From: Roseiarcus sp963816065
Lineage (GTDB): Bacteria; Pseudomonadota; Alphaproteobacteria; Rhizobiales; Beijerinckiaceae
NCBI GenBank assembly: GCA_963816065.1
Contig: CAWFJG010000025.1
Coordinates: 3,396-67,395, forward strand
DNA: 64,000 bases
Direction: 5' to 3'
The notes under the pieces were generated by a model, which saw nothing but the letters and a program-made list of their open reading frames with translations, ran no database searches and had not been told where the DNA came from. This document shows positions 55,864-64,000 of the stretch, piece by piece (position 1 is the first letter of the stretch; every line of letters begins with the position of its first letter). Both the position numbers and the translations under genes were made by a program.

Positions 55864-57843
55864 ATGATCGTCGAGGCGGGCCACTACGCGCTTACATTGG
55901 CCCTTGCGCTCGCCATCGTCCAGACCGTGCTGCCGTTCTGGGGCGCGCGGCGCAACGATCTCGCGCTGATGCGGGTCGGGGACAGCGCCGCCATCGCCCA
56001 GTTGCTGTTCGTCGGCGGCGCGTTCGTTGCGTTGGCGGCCGCCCATCTCAGGTCCGACTTCTCGGTCTTGAACGTCGCCGAAAACTCGAACAGCGCGCTG
56101 CCGGCGATCTACCGGTTCTCCGGCCTCTGGGGCAATCATGAGGGCTCGATGCTGCTGTGGGTTCTGATCCTCGCGATCTTCGGCGGCGTGGTCGCGGTTT
56201 TCGGCGCAGGACTGCCAAACCGGCTGCGCGCCGACTCGCTTGCTGTGCAGGGGCTGATCGGCGCGGCGTTTCTGACGTTCATTCTTGTCACCTCGAACCC
56301 GTTCCAGCGGCTCGACCCGGCGCCGTTCGAAGGCCAGGATCTCAACCCGATCCTTCAGGATCCGGGCCTCGCGATCCACCCGCCGCTGCTCTATCTCGGC
56401 TATGTCGGCTTCTCGATCGTGTTCTCCTTTGCCGCGGCCGCGCTGATCGAGGGCCGGATCGACGCGGCCTGGGCGCAATTCGTGCGGCCTTTCTCGCTGA
56501 TCGCCTGGGGGTTCCTCACCCTCGGCATCGCGATGGGATCGTACTGGGCCTACTATACGCTCGGCTGGGGCGGCTTCTGGTTCTGGGATCCGGTCGAGAA
56601 CGCGTCCTTGATGCCGTGGCTGGCCGGAACCGCCTTTGTCCATTCGGTCGCGGTGATGGAGAAGCGCGATGCGCTGAAGGTGTGGACGATGTTCCTCGCC
56701 ATCCTGGCCTTTTCCCTGTCCCTCCTGGGGACTTTCCTCGTGCGGTCCGGCGTCCTGACCTCCGTGCACGCCTTCGCCAGCGACCCGAGACGCGGCGTCT
56801 TCATTCTCGCCATTCTTGCTGTCTTCATCGTCGGCTCGCTAGGGCTGTTCGCCTGGCGCGCGCCGGTCCTGAAACAGGGCGGTATTTTCGCGCCGATCTC
56901 GCGCGAAGGCGCGCTCGTGCTGAATAATCTGCTGCTCAGCACGGCTTGCGCCACCGTCCTGTTCGGCACGCTTTATCCGCTCGGCCTCGAGCAACTCACC
57001 GGTCAGAAGATCACGGTCGGCGCGCCCTTCTTCAACATGACCTGCGGGGTGCTGCTCCTTGCACTGTCGTTCGCGACGCCGTTCGGCTTCTCGCTGGCCT
57101 GGAAGCGCGGCGACCTCGTCGGCGTCGTCCAGCGGCTTGCTGTCGCGCTCGCCGGCGGTCTGGCGGTTCTGGTCGCGCTCCTCGCGCTCTTCCGCGGCGG
57201 TCCGGTTCTGGCGCCGATCGCCGCGGCCATCGCCGTCGTTGTCATGCTGGGAACGCTCAGCGAGGCGTTCGCCCGGGTTTCGCGGGGGGGTCTCGCTCTC
57301 CCGGCGGTTCTCGCGCGCGCGCGGAGCCTGCCTTTGTCGTTCTGGGGAGGCGCATCCGCTCATTTCGGCGTCGGCCTGGTCCTTCTCGGTCTTGCGGCAA
57401 CCGGATTCGGCGCGGAGAAAATCGTCACGATGCGCGCCGGCTCGCCGGTCGAGGTCGGGCCGTACCAGGTCGTCCTGGACCGCGTCGTTACGCGCGGCGG
57501 TCCGAACTACAGCGAGCAGGTCGCAACGATGACGGTCCGCAATGGCTATGGCGTCGTCGCCGTGGTCGAACCCGCGCGCCGTCAGTTCGTCGCGCGCCAG
57601 ACGGCGACGACGCAGGCGGGGATCGTCACGATAAACTTTGGGCAACTCTACGTGTCGATGTCGGATCCTGAGGGCGGCGGGCTCGTCCCGGCCCGCCTCT
57701 ACTGGAAACCGCTGGTGACGCTGATCTGGCTCGGCGCCTGTCTGATGGCGTTCGGCGGCGCGCTATCGCTTGCCGACCGGCGCCTGCGCTTCGGCGCGCC
57801 GGTTCGCGCCGGAGCGACCGCGGCAGCGGCAGCGAGAGGTTGA
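55864..57843 (+). CDS. ccmF: haem lyase subunit CcmF
   Basis: Intact 659-residue polytopic protein. The WWD domain GWGGFWFWDPVENASLMPWL lies near residues 232-251, and conserved His-containing blocks (WGNHEGSMLLWVLI near 90; TAFVHSVAVMEKRDALKVWT) are present. GTFLVRSGVLTSVHAFASDP follows. CcmF with CcmH and CcmI attaches haem to CxxCH motifs in the periplasm. ccmE normally lies between ccmI and ccmF and ccmH after; neither is seen here, and the sequence after ccmF turns into inserted DNA. Confidence 0.95.
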   Translation: MIVEAGHYALTLALALAIVQTVLPFWGARRNDLALMRVGDSAAIAQLLFVGGAFVALAAAHLRSDFSVLNVAENSNSALPAIYRFSGLWGNHEGSMLLWVLILAIFGGVVAVFGAGLPNRLRADSLAVQGLIGAAFLTFILVTSNPFQRLDPAPFEGQDLNPILQDPGLAIHPPLLYLGYVGFSIVFSFAAAALIEGRIDAAWAQFVRPFSLIAWGFLTLGIAMGSYWAYYTLGWGGFWFWDPVENASLMPWLAGTAFVHSVAVMEKRDALKVWTMFLAILAFSLSLLGTFLVRSGVLTSVHAFASDPRRGVFILAILAVFIVGSLGLFAWRAPVLKQGGIFAPISREGALVLNNLLLSTACATVLFGTLYPLGLEQLTGQKITVGAPFFNMTCGVLLLALSFATPFGFSLAWKRGDLVGVVQRLAVALAGGLAVLVALLALFRGGPVLAPIAAAIAVVVMLGTLSEAFARVSRGGLALPAVLARARSLPLSFWGGASAHFGVGLVLLGLAATGFGAEKIVTMRAGSPVEVGPYQVVLDRVVTRGGPNYSEQVATMTVRNGYGVVAVVEPARRQFVARQTATTQAGIVTINFGQLYVSMSDPEGGGLVPARLYWKPLVTLIWLGACLMAFGGALSLADRRLRFGAPVRAGATAAAAARG

Positions 57844-58183
57844 CGATGAAGCGCGCCGTACTTTGCGCTTCCGCTCGGGCTGGCCGTCTGCCCGACCAAC
57901 GAAGCCGCCACACTCAGGGCGCGGAAGAAAAGCTGGAGGCTCATTGGAGCCCGGAAATCCCGAAGCGCCGCCGAACACGGACCCTAAAGCGCCATGATCC
58001 AATCCCGAGGCCCGGGCGGGGACAAGAAGGTCGTCCTACGGCGACACCGTAGGGCACCGCGGGCGGGCTACCGGCGCAAGCAGGCATGCTCTTTCCCGCC
58101 TGTGGCGCTTTGTCTCAACCACCCGCAGCCGCCTTGCCCTTCCTGCCCAGCAGTCTCAGAAAACTCCCGGCAGGAAGATAGGA
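57844..58183. other. 340-base gap at the junction of the ccm genes and a lower-GC insert
   Basis: No gene is recognised. All three forward frames were compared with the expected CcmH start without a match. A CCTACGG-N5-CCGTAGG hairpin (58035-58053) may end the ccm transcript. Beyond about 58180 base composition falls and codon use changes, so the edge of an acquired segment lies here. Confidence 0.4.
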
Positions 58184-59012
58184 ATGGGTTGGGTTATGGA
58201 CATTGATGAAGATGTCTTCAAGAAGCAGTTCAACGTCTTCAAGGAGCGAGTTGCATCGAAGAGCGGCAAGCCGTTCGTTTCGTTTCATGAAGGCCTACCG
58301 CATGAGTGGGAAAGCTACAAAGAGCCGCTCCGCAAGAAGGCGCTGGTCCGTCTCAACCCAGGGAAATGGGAGCAAAGCACGATCGGGAAAGGAAATATAT
58401 TAGCCAGCTTGATCTCCGCAATCGAAATCCCAAAAGAGGGAAATGACGACCGCAACAATCTTGTCGAATGGACAGGCAGATACGGCCAAAAGAGTAAGTC
58501 ACACTCCGCATTAATTAACGCCAAAGATAACCAGCAACTGCGTGATCAAATCGAGGCTTGGGCGTTCACATTTTATCGCACCGATATCGAACCCGATGTA
58601 GCATTTAAATCGCTTCGCTCGCTCGTTGGGAGCCATTACGACTTGGTTGCGTATCTTTTCTTCCTCAAAAAGACTCCCAGACTTACATGCCGATCTCTCC
58701 GGAAACTTTCGACCTCGCCGTTGGAGAGCTGAAGATCAACGTAAAGACGAGCGGTAAATGTTCTTGGTCGAACTACCAGGATTACCTTCAAGCATTAGGT
58801 GACATTCAAGCAGCGTTGAGCAGCATTCCAGGCCTGAATGATGTGAAGTTAGTAGACGCCCACTCGTTTTGTTGGCTCCTTATCAAGCTCGAACCGGATG
58901 AGCCCGTGGAGAACGCAAGCCCTGATCGTCTCACGCTGGATGATCTAATTCGGAGCGTCACGGACCCGTTGAAGCCGCCGAAAACGGGGCAAGGGTGGGG
59001 CTTGACGGCACC

Positions 59013-60291
59013 CAGGGCTGTTCAATGCACTCTACACAAGGTCATCGCGAGCACGGCCTCGATGCCTCCGATGGCGGCGGCGAAGCGGTCCTGAGGGATT
59101 GTGTCGGACTGATTGCAGCGCAGGATATTGTAGGCCCAGCTGCGCATTCTGGCGAAGACCCCCGGGTTTTTTCGGATTCGCGAAGCATCCTCGCGTAGCG
59201 TGACGTCGCGCGTATGATGCGATTTGTTCTCGATGGCCCAATGGTTGCGAACGGCGCAGGCCGCGGTTTTCGCGTCGAGCGGGCGATTGGACAGATATAT
59301 CGAGGATTTGCGCGATTGCTTCCACAAGCCGGTGGCGGGTTGGTAGGAGCCAACAGAGCGCTCGACCCGGATGATGGCGGCGACATGGGACGTCCATTCC
59401 GTGTCTTTGACGGCGGGCTTGGCGTCGAACACGGCAATCGTGCGAGTTTCGTGGCGGTTGCGTCTTTTCGCGTCCACGGTCTGGACGCGCGACAGCGGCT
59501 CGCCAGCGGCGCAGGCGGTTTCGGCGTTCTGGCACAGGGTCGGCTGATTGTCCTTGAGTTGAACAATCAGGTGCGCCTTGGCGGCGTCGGCGGCCTCGAA
59601 AGTTTTTTTTGGCAGTGGATCGCGTCGGCGGTGACGATATGGTCGGCCAAGTCGAGTTCGCGCAACAGGGCCTGCATGGCCGGGATTTCGTTGGATTTTT
59701 CGTCGATTTCGATATGCGCAAGCACCAACCCGGTATCCACGGCGAACGCGCTGAGCACCTGCCTGGCCTTGGTGTCGTTGAAATTGTCGAAACTGCCCTT
59801 CAGCGTCTTGCCGTCGAACGCGATGATGCGCGCGTTCGCGCCCTCGGGCGCGCAATTCAGGTTGGCGGCGTGTTCGCGGAAGGCTTTTTCGACATCCTCG
59901 GCGCTGAGCCGCTGCAAGATATAGCGGATGGCCGTATGCGCGGGCGGCCTTTTCCAATTGATGCCGAAAGCTTCGTTCAGCTTTTCCCGATGGACCTTGA
60001 AATAGGTCCGCAGACCGCGATACGAGTTGGCGCCGCTCACGATGGCGAAAATGGAAAAAAGCAGCACGTGCCGCAGCTGGTAGAGCCGGCCCTCAGCGCG
60101 GCGTGGGTCGGGAATTGTCGCGAGCAGCGAAAGAAGGTGTTCGAATGACTTCAAGGCGACCCCCACGGGATTTGGTCGCCAGATACAAATTCAGACTTTC
60201 TTGATCCGAGGAATCCTCCTTCGCGCGTCGCCCTTCACTTTGTCAGAACGTGTTGCAAAACGGACTCAGTAGAGAGCGTTGAACAGCCCTG
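59013..60291 (-). mobile_element. ISAs1-family insertion sequence, 1,279 bp
   Basis: Both ends carry matching terminal inverted repeats: CAGGGCTGTTCAATGCACTC at the left and, reading inward, CAGGGCTGTTCAACGCTCTC at the right (18 of 20 match). The element is flanked by a 10-bp direct repeat TGACGGCACC (59003-59012 and 60292-60301), the target duplication. It contains one transposase gene on the minus strand. It interrupts the DUF3883 gene. ISAs1 elements are normally about 1.2-1.3 kb with 8-10 bp duplications. Confidence 0.93.
59022..60166 (-). CDS. ISAs1-family transposase, frame change at an A8 run
   Basis: ATG 60166 opens the N-terminal DDE_Tnp_1-associated domain (FEHLLSLLATIPDPRRAEGR, LYQLRHVLLFSIFAIVSGAN). 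Catalytic Asp residues are in IIAFDGKTLKGS and HIVTADAIHCQKK; the Glu is in AVRNHWAIENKSHHTRDVTL. Between the second Asp and the rest, at eight A residues (complement of the T8 at 59603-59610), the frame changes by one. The second part ends at TGA 59022. Total size about 380 residues is normal. The break may be a mutation, a read error or slippage at the A-run. Confidence 0.88.
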
Positions 60292-60909
60292 TGACGGCAC
60301 CCCTGCGTAAACTCGTGGAATACACAGCAATGGCAAAAGCAAAGCAGTGGCTCAAGGATGAAGGTTTCAAGGTTGAAGACGTATCCGCGAAGGAGAGCTA
60401 CGATTTCCGCGCTACTAAGTTGGGCGATGAATGGACAGTCGAGGTGAAAGGCACAACCGGCGGACCCGGCAGCGTTTTACTGACCGCCAACGAGGTCGCT
60501 CTCCACCGCAAAAGCCATCCTCTTAACGCACTGCTGATTGTCCACGGGATTAAACTATCTCAGGACGGAACGAGCGTTTTGGATGAGGGGGAGCTAATGG
60601 TCATTAAGCCGTGGGCAATCGTCGAGGAACTCTTAAAGCCTATTTGTTACGAGTATCGCTTGCCTTAATCAGACAAAGCGCGTTGCGTTGCGCCGTAATA
60701 TCCTCACCGCCGATCCCGCCGAGTTGACCTCGCCTTCGCGCTCCGCTTTCAAGGCCGGAAGCGGACGCATAGCGCCGACGAGATCACGGCCGAGATCGTC
60801 GCCAGGCGGCTTGTCGAGCACTGGACAGGGCGGGCTTCGTGGAGATGAAGCGGCCCCCGGAGGTCGGAGCGGCGGGCTTGGAAGAGGCTTTGGAGGCTGA
60901 CGGTAGACT

Positions 60910-61473
60910 ATGCAGACAACGGTGTTTATCGACGGCAATGTTTGGGACTTCCTTCTTGAGCGGAAGATCGATCTGGCGACGGAACTGCCCGCCGATGAGT
61001 TTCGCATCTTCATCACACGCGAGGCAGAGTTCGAGATCGCACTGATGCCTTCGGAAAAGAAGTCCTTTGCCGAGGCGACTATCGCAAGCTGCGACATCAA
61101 AACGGACACCTTCTTCGGGTTCAACGACGATAAAATTCCGTCGTCAGAACAGCGGATCGCCGGTTTCGATCAGGGTCGATGGGCGAGCGAAAAAGAACTG
61201 GCCTTCATGGCGGAACTGAACTCCGCGTTGAAGCCCACGATGCGCCCGACCAAGCTCTACAAGAACGAAGCTGACATTTCTCTCGCTGCGCGCTCGTTCC
61301 ACGCGGTCGTTTTGACCCTTGACGACAAGAAGGGTCCCCTCAGTGAAGCCTATCGCCAAGGCGGGAGCGTCGTTTTCCTCACGGATTACGGCAAGAGCGG
61401 CCTTTCGCTACGCGAGTTTATTCGTCGCGCGTTCAAGCCCATGATGGAGGATGATGGAGGGGGGCCACCTTGA
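60910..61473 (+). CDS. PIN-domain-like protein
   Basis: A 187-residue protein from ATG 60910. TVFIDGNVWDFLLERKID is a PIN-type start with the first Asp; TREAEFEIALMPSEKK may give the second acid, NEADISLAARSFHAVVLTLDD the remaining acidic residues. PIN proteins are metal-dependent RNases, often toxins. Just upstream (about 60765-60900) frames resembling ADEITAEIVARRLVEHW might be a degenerate partner, but no intact antitoxin is present. Composition is lower in GC than the core genes, like the DUF3883 gene. Confidence 0.65.
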   Translation: MQTTVFIDGNVWDFLLERKIDLATELPADEFRIFITREAEFEIALMPSEKKSFAEATIASCDIKTDTFFGFNDDKIPSSEQRIAGFDQGRWASEKELAFMAELNSALKPTMRPTKLYKNEADISLAARSFHAVVLTLDDKKGPLSEAYRQGGSVVFLTDYGKSGLSLREFIRRAFKPMMEDDGGGPP

Positions 61474-61578
61474 CGCGTAGGCGGCGCTCCACCGGGGGCT
61501 CCAACTGGGGCACTGCGTGGGGCGCTTTGGCGTCCCGACCAGCGCGCAAGTTATTGATTTAGTTCTTGATATAGGCAT

Positions 61579-61653
61579 TGGCTGGGGCGGGAGGATTCGA
61601 ACCTCCGTATGACGGAATCAAAATCCGTTGCCTTACCGCTTGGCGACGCCCCA
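61579..61653 (-). tRNA. tRNA-Gln (anticodon TTG)
   Basis: On the minus strand the 75 bases fold into a full cloverleaf: acceptor stem TGGGGCG/CGCCCCA, anticodon loop with TTG, T-arm GGTTCGAATCC, discriminator G and an encoded CCA end. The 3' end points toward the lower-GC insert at 58-61 kb, a usual place for island integration, but no second copy of the 3' end was found. Confidence 0.95.
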
Positions 61654-61938
61654 ATCCGCCGCCGGCGGCGAAGCGGCCCGGCGGAAAGCGCGGCGGACAA
61701 TAGTTCGCGCGCTCGCTGGCCGCAATGGCCGCAACCGGCGAAATCAAGCCGCAGCGCGCTTTCCTGGAGCCATGTCGCGTCGTCGGCGAGGGCGCCCCCG
61801 GCGAAGATCGCGGCGGCAGCGCCGCTTTTTCCGCGCGCACGGCCGGCTCTAACCGCCGGCGGCGATGGCAAAAAAGTATCCCCCATCAACGTTTACAAGG
61901 AAATCGGAGCAAAGTCTTTCGGTAAAACAAAATTCGTG

Positions 61939-61944
61939 TATAAT
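61939..61944 (+). promoter_or_regulatory. TATAAT -10 box upstream of the HTH gene
   Basis: A consensus TATAAT lies 34 bases upstream of the ATG at 61979 in an unusually AT-rich patch. No good -35 hexamer stands at the ideal distance. It supports choosing the start at 61979 over an earlier ATG at 61865, which would lie upstream of this promoter. Confidence 0.45.
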
Positions 61945-61978
61945 GACTTTGTGTTGGAAAGAAGCGAAAGCCAGGCCG

Positions 61979-62518
61979 ATGAGCGAAACCCCGATGACCA
62001 AAACCCCGATGACGGAAACCCTCGTGACGGAAACCCTCGATGCGCCGGGCCGACGGGCGAAGCGAAGCGCAGCGGCGAAGGCGCGGCGCGCACAACGCGC
62101 CGCGTTGCGCCAGGTTATGTTCGACGCGCTCGCGGCGGGATGGTCGGTCGAACAGATCGCCGAACTCCGCAAGGTCAGTCCGCGCACCGTCAGGCGCGAA
62201 GTCGACCGGGCGCTGGACGAGCGCCGGCTGGACGCGCCCGCTCGCTACGCGCGTCTGCAGGTCGCCCGGCTCAACAAGGCCATGCGCCTCATCGACGACA
62301 AGATCGATCGCGGCGAATTGCGGGCGATCGGCCCGATGGTGAAGGTCGTTCGGGCGCTCGATCGCTATCACGGCCTTTCCGACGCTGCCCGCGCGGCCTT
62401 GCCGGCGCCGGCGCCGGCGCCCGCTCCGCAAGCTCTGGCTGCGCCGCCGCTTCGGCTGACCCACGCCGACCCGCTGGCCGTAGCGTGCGAGCCGGAGGCG
62501 CAGGATTGTGATGATTAA
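61979..62518 (+). CDS. helix-turn-helix protein with N-terminal pentapeptide repeats
   Basis: A 179-residue protein from ATG 61979. It begins MSETP-MTKTP-MTETL-VTETL, four copies of a five-residue unit encoded by 15-base repeats. A basic segment (GRRAKRSAAAKARRAQRAA) precedes a helix-turn-helix, GWSVEQIAELRKVSPRTVRREVDRAL, and a helical region (MRLIDDKIDRGELRAIGPMV), ending in an Ala/Pro-rich tail. The layout is reminiscent of phage small-terminase-like or plasmid DNA-binding proteins. No other phage gene is nearby. Function unknown. Confidence 0.65.
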   Translation: MSETPMTKTPMTETLVTETLDAPGRRAKRSAAAKARRAQRAALRQVMFDALAAGWSVEQIAELRKVSPRTVRREVDRALDERRLDAPARYARLQVARLNKAMRLIDDKIDRGELRAIGPMVKVVRALDRYHGLSDAARAALPAPAPAPAPQALAAPPLRLTHADPLAVACEPEAQDCDD

Positions 62519-62554
62519 ACATCATGTACATGTTTAATTTGATCCAAACCTCAT

Positions 62555-62643
62555 CCCCGCGAAGGCGGGGATCCAGAGCCCTGGCGCACGGCGGGGCGGG
62601 GCCGATCGCCGACCCGCGGCCTCCGCCGCCGGGCGCCAGGGCT
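62555..62643. repeat. palindromic intergenic repeat
   Basis: CCCCGC-GAAG-GCGGGG (62555-62570) followed by GATCCAG is a hairpin very common between genes in Alphaproteobacteria. AGCCCTGGCGC (62577-62587) and GCGCCAGGGCT (62633-62643) form an outer 11-bp inverted repeat around a GC-rich core. The element lies between convergent genes and may end both transcripts. Confidence 0.65.
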
Positions 62644-62733
62644 AAGCGGGGCCGTCGCGTTTGTGACTTTGTGACAGGTTTGTACACTTAAGCTCTTGAA
62701 ATCGTGCATACCCTGCCAGAGCTGCAGCCGGCC

Positions 62734-63743
62734 TCAACCGAGCGTGGCGAAGGCCGCAAGATCGACGTTGGCGCCGCAGACGAGGACGCCGACGCGCTCA
62801 CCGGTCTCGGGCTGATAGGCGCCGCTGACGAGCGCGGCGAAGGCGGCGGCGCCGCCCGGCTCGGCGACGATCGCGATGTCGCGCCAGAGCCGGCGCTGCG
62901 CCTCGACGATCGCCGCGTCGGCGACAAGCACGGTCTCAGCGACGAAAGCCTGGGCTATGGCGAGATTGAGGGCGCCGACGCGCCGGGCTCCGAGCGAGTC
63001 GGCGGCGACCGACTGGACCGGGACGTCGACCGGCGCCCCGGCCTCGAGCGCCGCGTCGAGCGCGCGCGATCCTTCCGGCTCGACCCCGACGACCTTGACG
63101 CGGCCGCCAAACCAGGCGGCGACGCCCGAGACGAGGCCGCCACCCCGACCGCGATCAGGACAGTGTCGAGGGCGGGGAGCCCCAGCCGGGCCAGATCCTC
63201 CTCCCATTCGAGCGCGACCGTCCCCGCGCCGGCGACGGTCGCCGGCGCGTCGTATGGGTGGATCTTGAGGGCGAGGCTCTCGGCGACATAGGCGTCGCAG
63301 CGCGCCTGCGCCTCGGCATAGTCGGCGCCGCCGACGACCGCCTCGGCGCCTGAGGCGCGGATGCGGGCGACCTTGGCCGGGGTCGAGATCTCGGGTACAA
63401 ACACGCGCGCCGGGACGCCGAGCGCCTTCGCCGCGAACGCGACCGCCGCGCCATGGTTGCCGCCCGAGGCTGTGGCGCATCCGGCGGGCGGAGCAGGGCG
63501 GGTCAGGAGGTTGTGAAACGCGCCGCGCGCCTTGAACGAGCCGGAGTGCTGCAGGCCCTCGAGCTTCAGCGACAGGGGCGGGGCGCCGGGCAGCGAGGAC
63601 GGGGTCTCGAGGATCGGGGTACGGCGGATGTGGGCGGCGATGCGCGCGTGCGCGGCCCGGATGTCGGCCGGCGTCACCAAGGGCGGCGGAGCTTGCAGGT
63701 CAGCTTTGCTCGAGTCCGAGGTCACGGCGTGTCTTTCTGGCAA
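62734..63743 (-). CDS. PLP-dependent threonine/serine dehydratase-like protein, one frameshift
   Basis: ATG 63743 overlaps the end of the upstream gene. TPADIRAAHARIAAHIRRTP and the PLP lysine block HSGSFKARGAFHNLL (about 65-79) are followed by TASGGNHGAAVAFAAKALGV and PYDAPATVAGAGTVALEWEE. A missing base in the glycine loop near 63150 moves the frame; the rest (GVEPEGSRALDAALEAG, AIVAEPGGAAAFAALVSGAY, VLVCGANVDLAAF) is intact to TGA at 62734. About 335 residues. The fold-type II enzyme deaminates threonine or serine to 2-oxo acids. No C-terminal ACT domain, so the catabolic type is likelier. Confidence 0.8.
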
Positions 63744-64000
63744 GCCCAGCGGAAATCAGCGCGTAGCTGCGCTTGAACATACTGCGCAAGCTCGCCATCG
63801 CTAAGCGTCGTATCGTCGACCCTTTGGATCCAGCTCAAGCCCCGGGAGGCGAGATAGAGGGCCGGCCGCAATCCCGGCTGATCCTTGAGCACTGCGAAAC
63901 TGGTCGGGGTGACCTTGAAGGTGATCCCGAAGCCGGCCGAACCGGACCAGCCGCCGATAGCGAACACCTTGCCGCCAATCTTCCATACGCTCGCGTCACC
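63722..64000 (-). CDS. MmcQ/YjbR-family protein, 5' end outside the window
   Basis: The frame enters from the right edge (GDASVWKIGGKVFAIGGWSG) and runs through GFGITFKVTPTSFAVLKDQP, PALYLASRGLSWIQRVDDTT and a helical tail to TGA at 63722. This pattern of a CyaY-like fold with LASRGLSW matches the MmcQ/YjbR (DUF419) family of small DNA-binding-like proteins. It overlaps the start of the dehydratase gene by 22 bases, so the two are co-translated. Only the C-terminal 92 residues are visible. Confidence 0.75.
   Translation of the reverse strand, partial: GDASVWKIGGKVFAIGGWSGSAGFGITFKVTPTSFAVLKDQPGLRPALYLASRGLSWIQRVDDTTLSDGELAQYVQAQLRADFRWACQKDTP

Larger units (their letters stand above)
59003..60301. 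repeat. 10-bp target-site duplication flanking the ISAs1 element
   Basis: TGACGGCACC occurs directly outside each inverted repeat, at 59003-59012 and 60292-60301. The identical copies show that the element transposed into this site as a unit and has not recombined since. Confidence 0.92.
58184..60668 (+). pseudogene. DUF3883-domain protein gene interrupted by an ISAs1 element
   Basis: The gene starts at ATG 58184 and runs to a five-A run at 58667-58671, where a one-base shift moves it to the frame of MPISPETFDLAVGELKINV. The insertion splits it after GLTAP; beyond the element the same protein continues LRKLVEYTAMAKAKQWLKDEG to TAA near 60668. Removing the element and one target copy rejoins the frame exactly, giving about 397 residues. 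The C-terminal part is a DUF3883 nuclease-like domain (YDFRATKLGDEWTVEVKGTT). Such proteins occur in restriction or defence loci. Low GC points to transfer. Confidence 0.75.

Noticed and set aside
54495..55865. Long minus-strand frame opposite ccmI
   Set aside because: Antisense shadow; the plus strand carries the CcmI signatures and a ribosome site.
57846..58052. Start of ccmH after ccmF
   Set aside because: None of the three frames gives the signal peptide or the CxxC region of CcmH.
60765..60900. Antitoxin gene in front of the PIN-like gene
   Set aside because: Suggestive residues (ADEITAEIVARRLVEHW) need a frame change and have no start or ribosome site, so no feature was called.

Overview
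The window is GC-rich alphaproteobacterial DNA, most likely from Hyphomicrobiales (Rhizobiales). The signs are an Alphaproteobacteria-type 5-aminolevulinate synthase (hemA), a CcmI/CcmF cytochrome c maturation pair, an alphaproteobacterial PEP-CTERM tail, ribose-type ABC transporters, and a Pio/Mtr-like extracellular electron conduit of the kind known from photoferrotrophs such as Rhodopseudomonas. There is no rRNA and no CRISPR array; one tRNA (Gln, TTG) is present. The genus is not resolved.

Bases 1-31 kb form a catabolic region on both strands. It holds an EboE-like isomerase, 3-hydroxyisobutyrate-type, ketopantoate-type, short-chain and zinc-dependent dehydrogenases, a sugar ABC transporter (two permeases, ATPase, binding protein), a Gfo/Idh/MocA oxidoreductase, an unusual HTH plus solute-binding-protein fusion, and a 2,3-butanediol-type dehydrogenase. 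Divergent from the last is an acetoin/pyruvate-type 2-oxoacid dehydrogenase operon (E1a, E1b, E2, M24 protein, CobW GTPase, E3 remnant), followed by a carboxylesterase, an acyl-CoA ligase and a DsbA-type isomerase. Most genes here carry one or more reading-frame breaks while the protein stays recognisable across frames, and three also have internal deletions. Only the EboE, 3923-6709, 14052-15032 and M24 genes look intact. Either this is a decaying catabolic island or the sequence carries many single-base indel errors; breaks in otherwise well-kept genes further right favour a technical contribution.

Bases 31-45 kb are mostly intact housekeeping and respiratory genes: two sibling small secreted proteins, chorismate synthase, ribosomal protein L19, a Baeyer-Villiger-type monooxygenase, PriA with an in-frame palindromic repeat insertion, a PEP-CTERM protein, a CioAB/CydAB-type quinol oxidase and a chemoreceptor.

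Bases 44.9-53.8 kb are the highlight: a minus-strand gene run for outer-membrane electron transfer. In transcription order it holds a decaheme cytochrome (PioA/MtrA-like), an 881-residue porin (PioB/MtrB-like), a small secreted protein, a four-heme soluble cytochrome, a four-TM membrane cytochrome with one CxxCH, a Tat-exported HiPIP (PioC-like), then hemA. A 610-base intergenic region with a perfect 17-bp palindrome separates it from divergent ccmI-ccmF, so conduit, haem synthesis and haem attachment genes lie together.

Bases 57.8-64 kb are a lower-GC insert (a DUF3883 gene split by a 1,279-bp ISAs1 element with a 10-bp target duplication, and a PIN-like gene), tRNA-Gln, an HTH protein with N-terminal pentapeptide repeats, a palindromic repeat, a threonine-dehydratase-like gene and the end of a MmcQ/YjbR-family gene.
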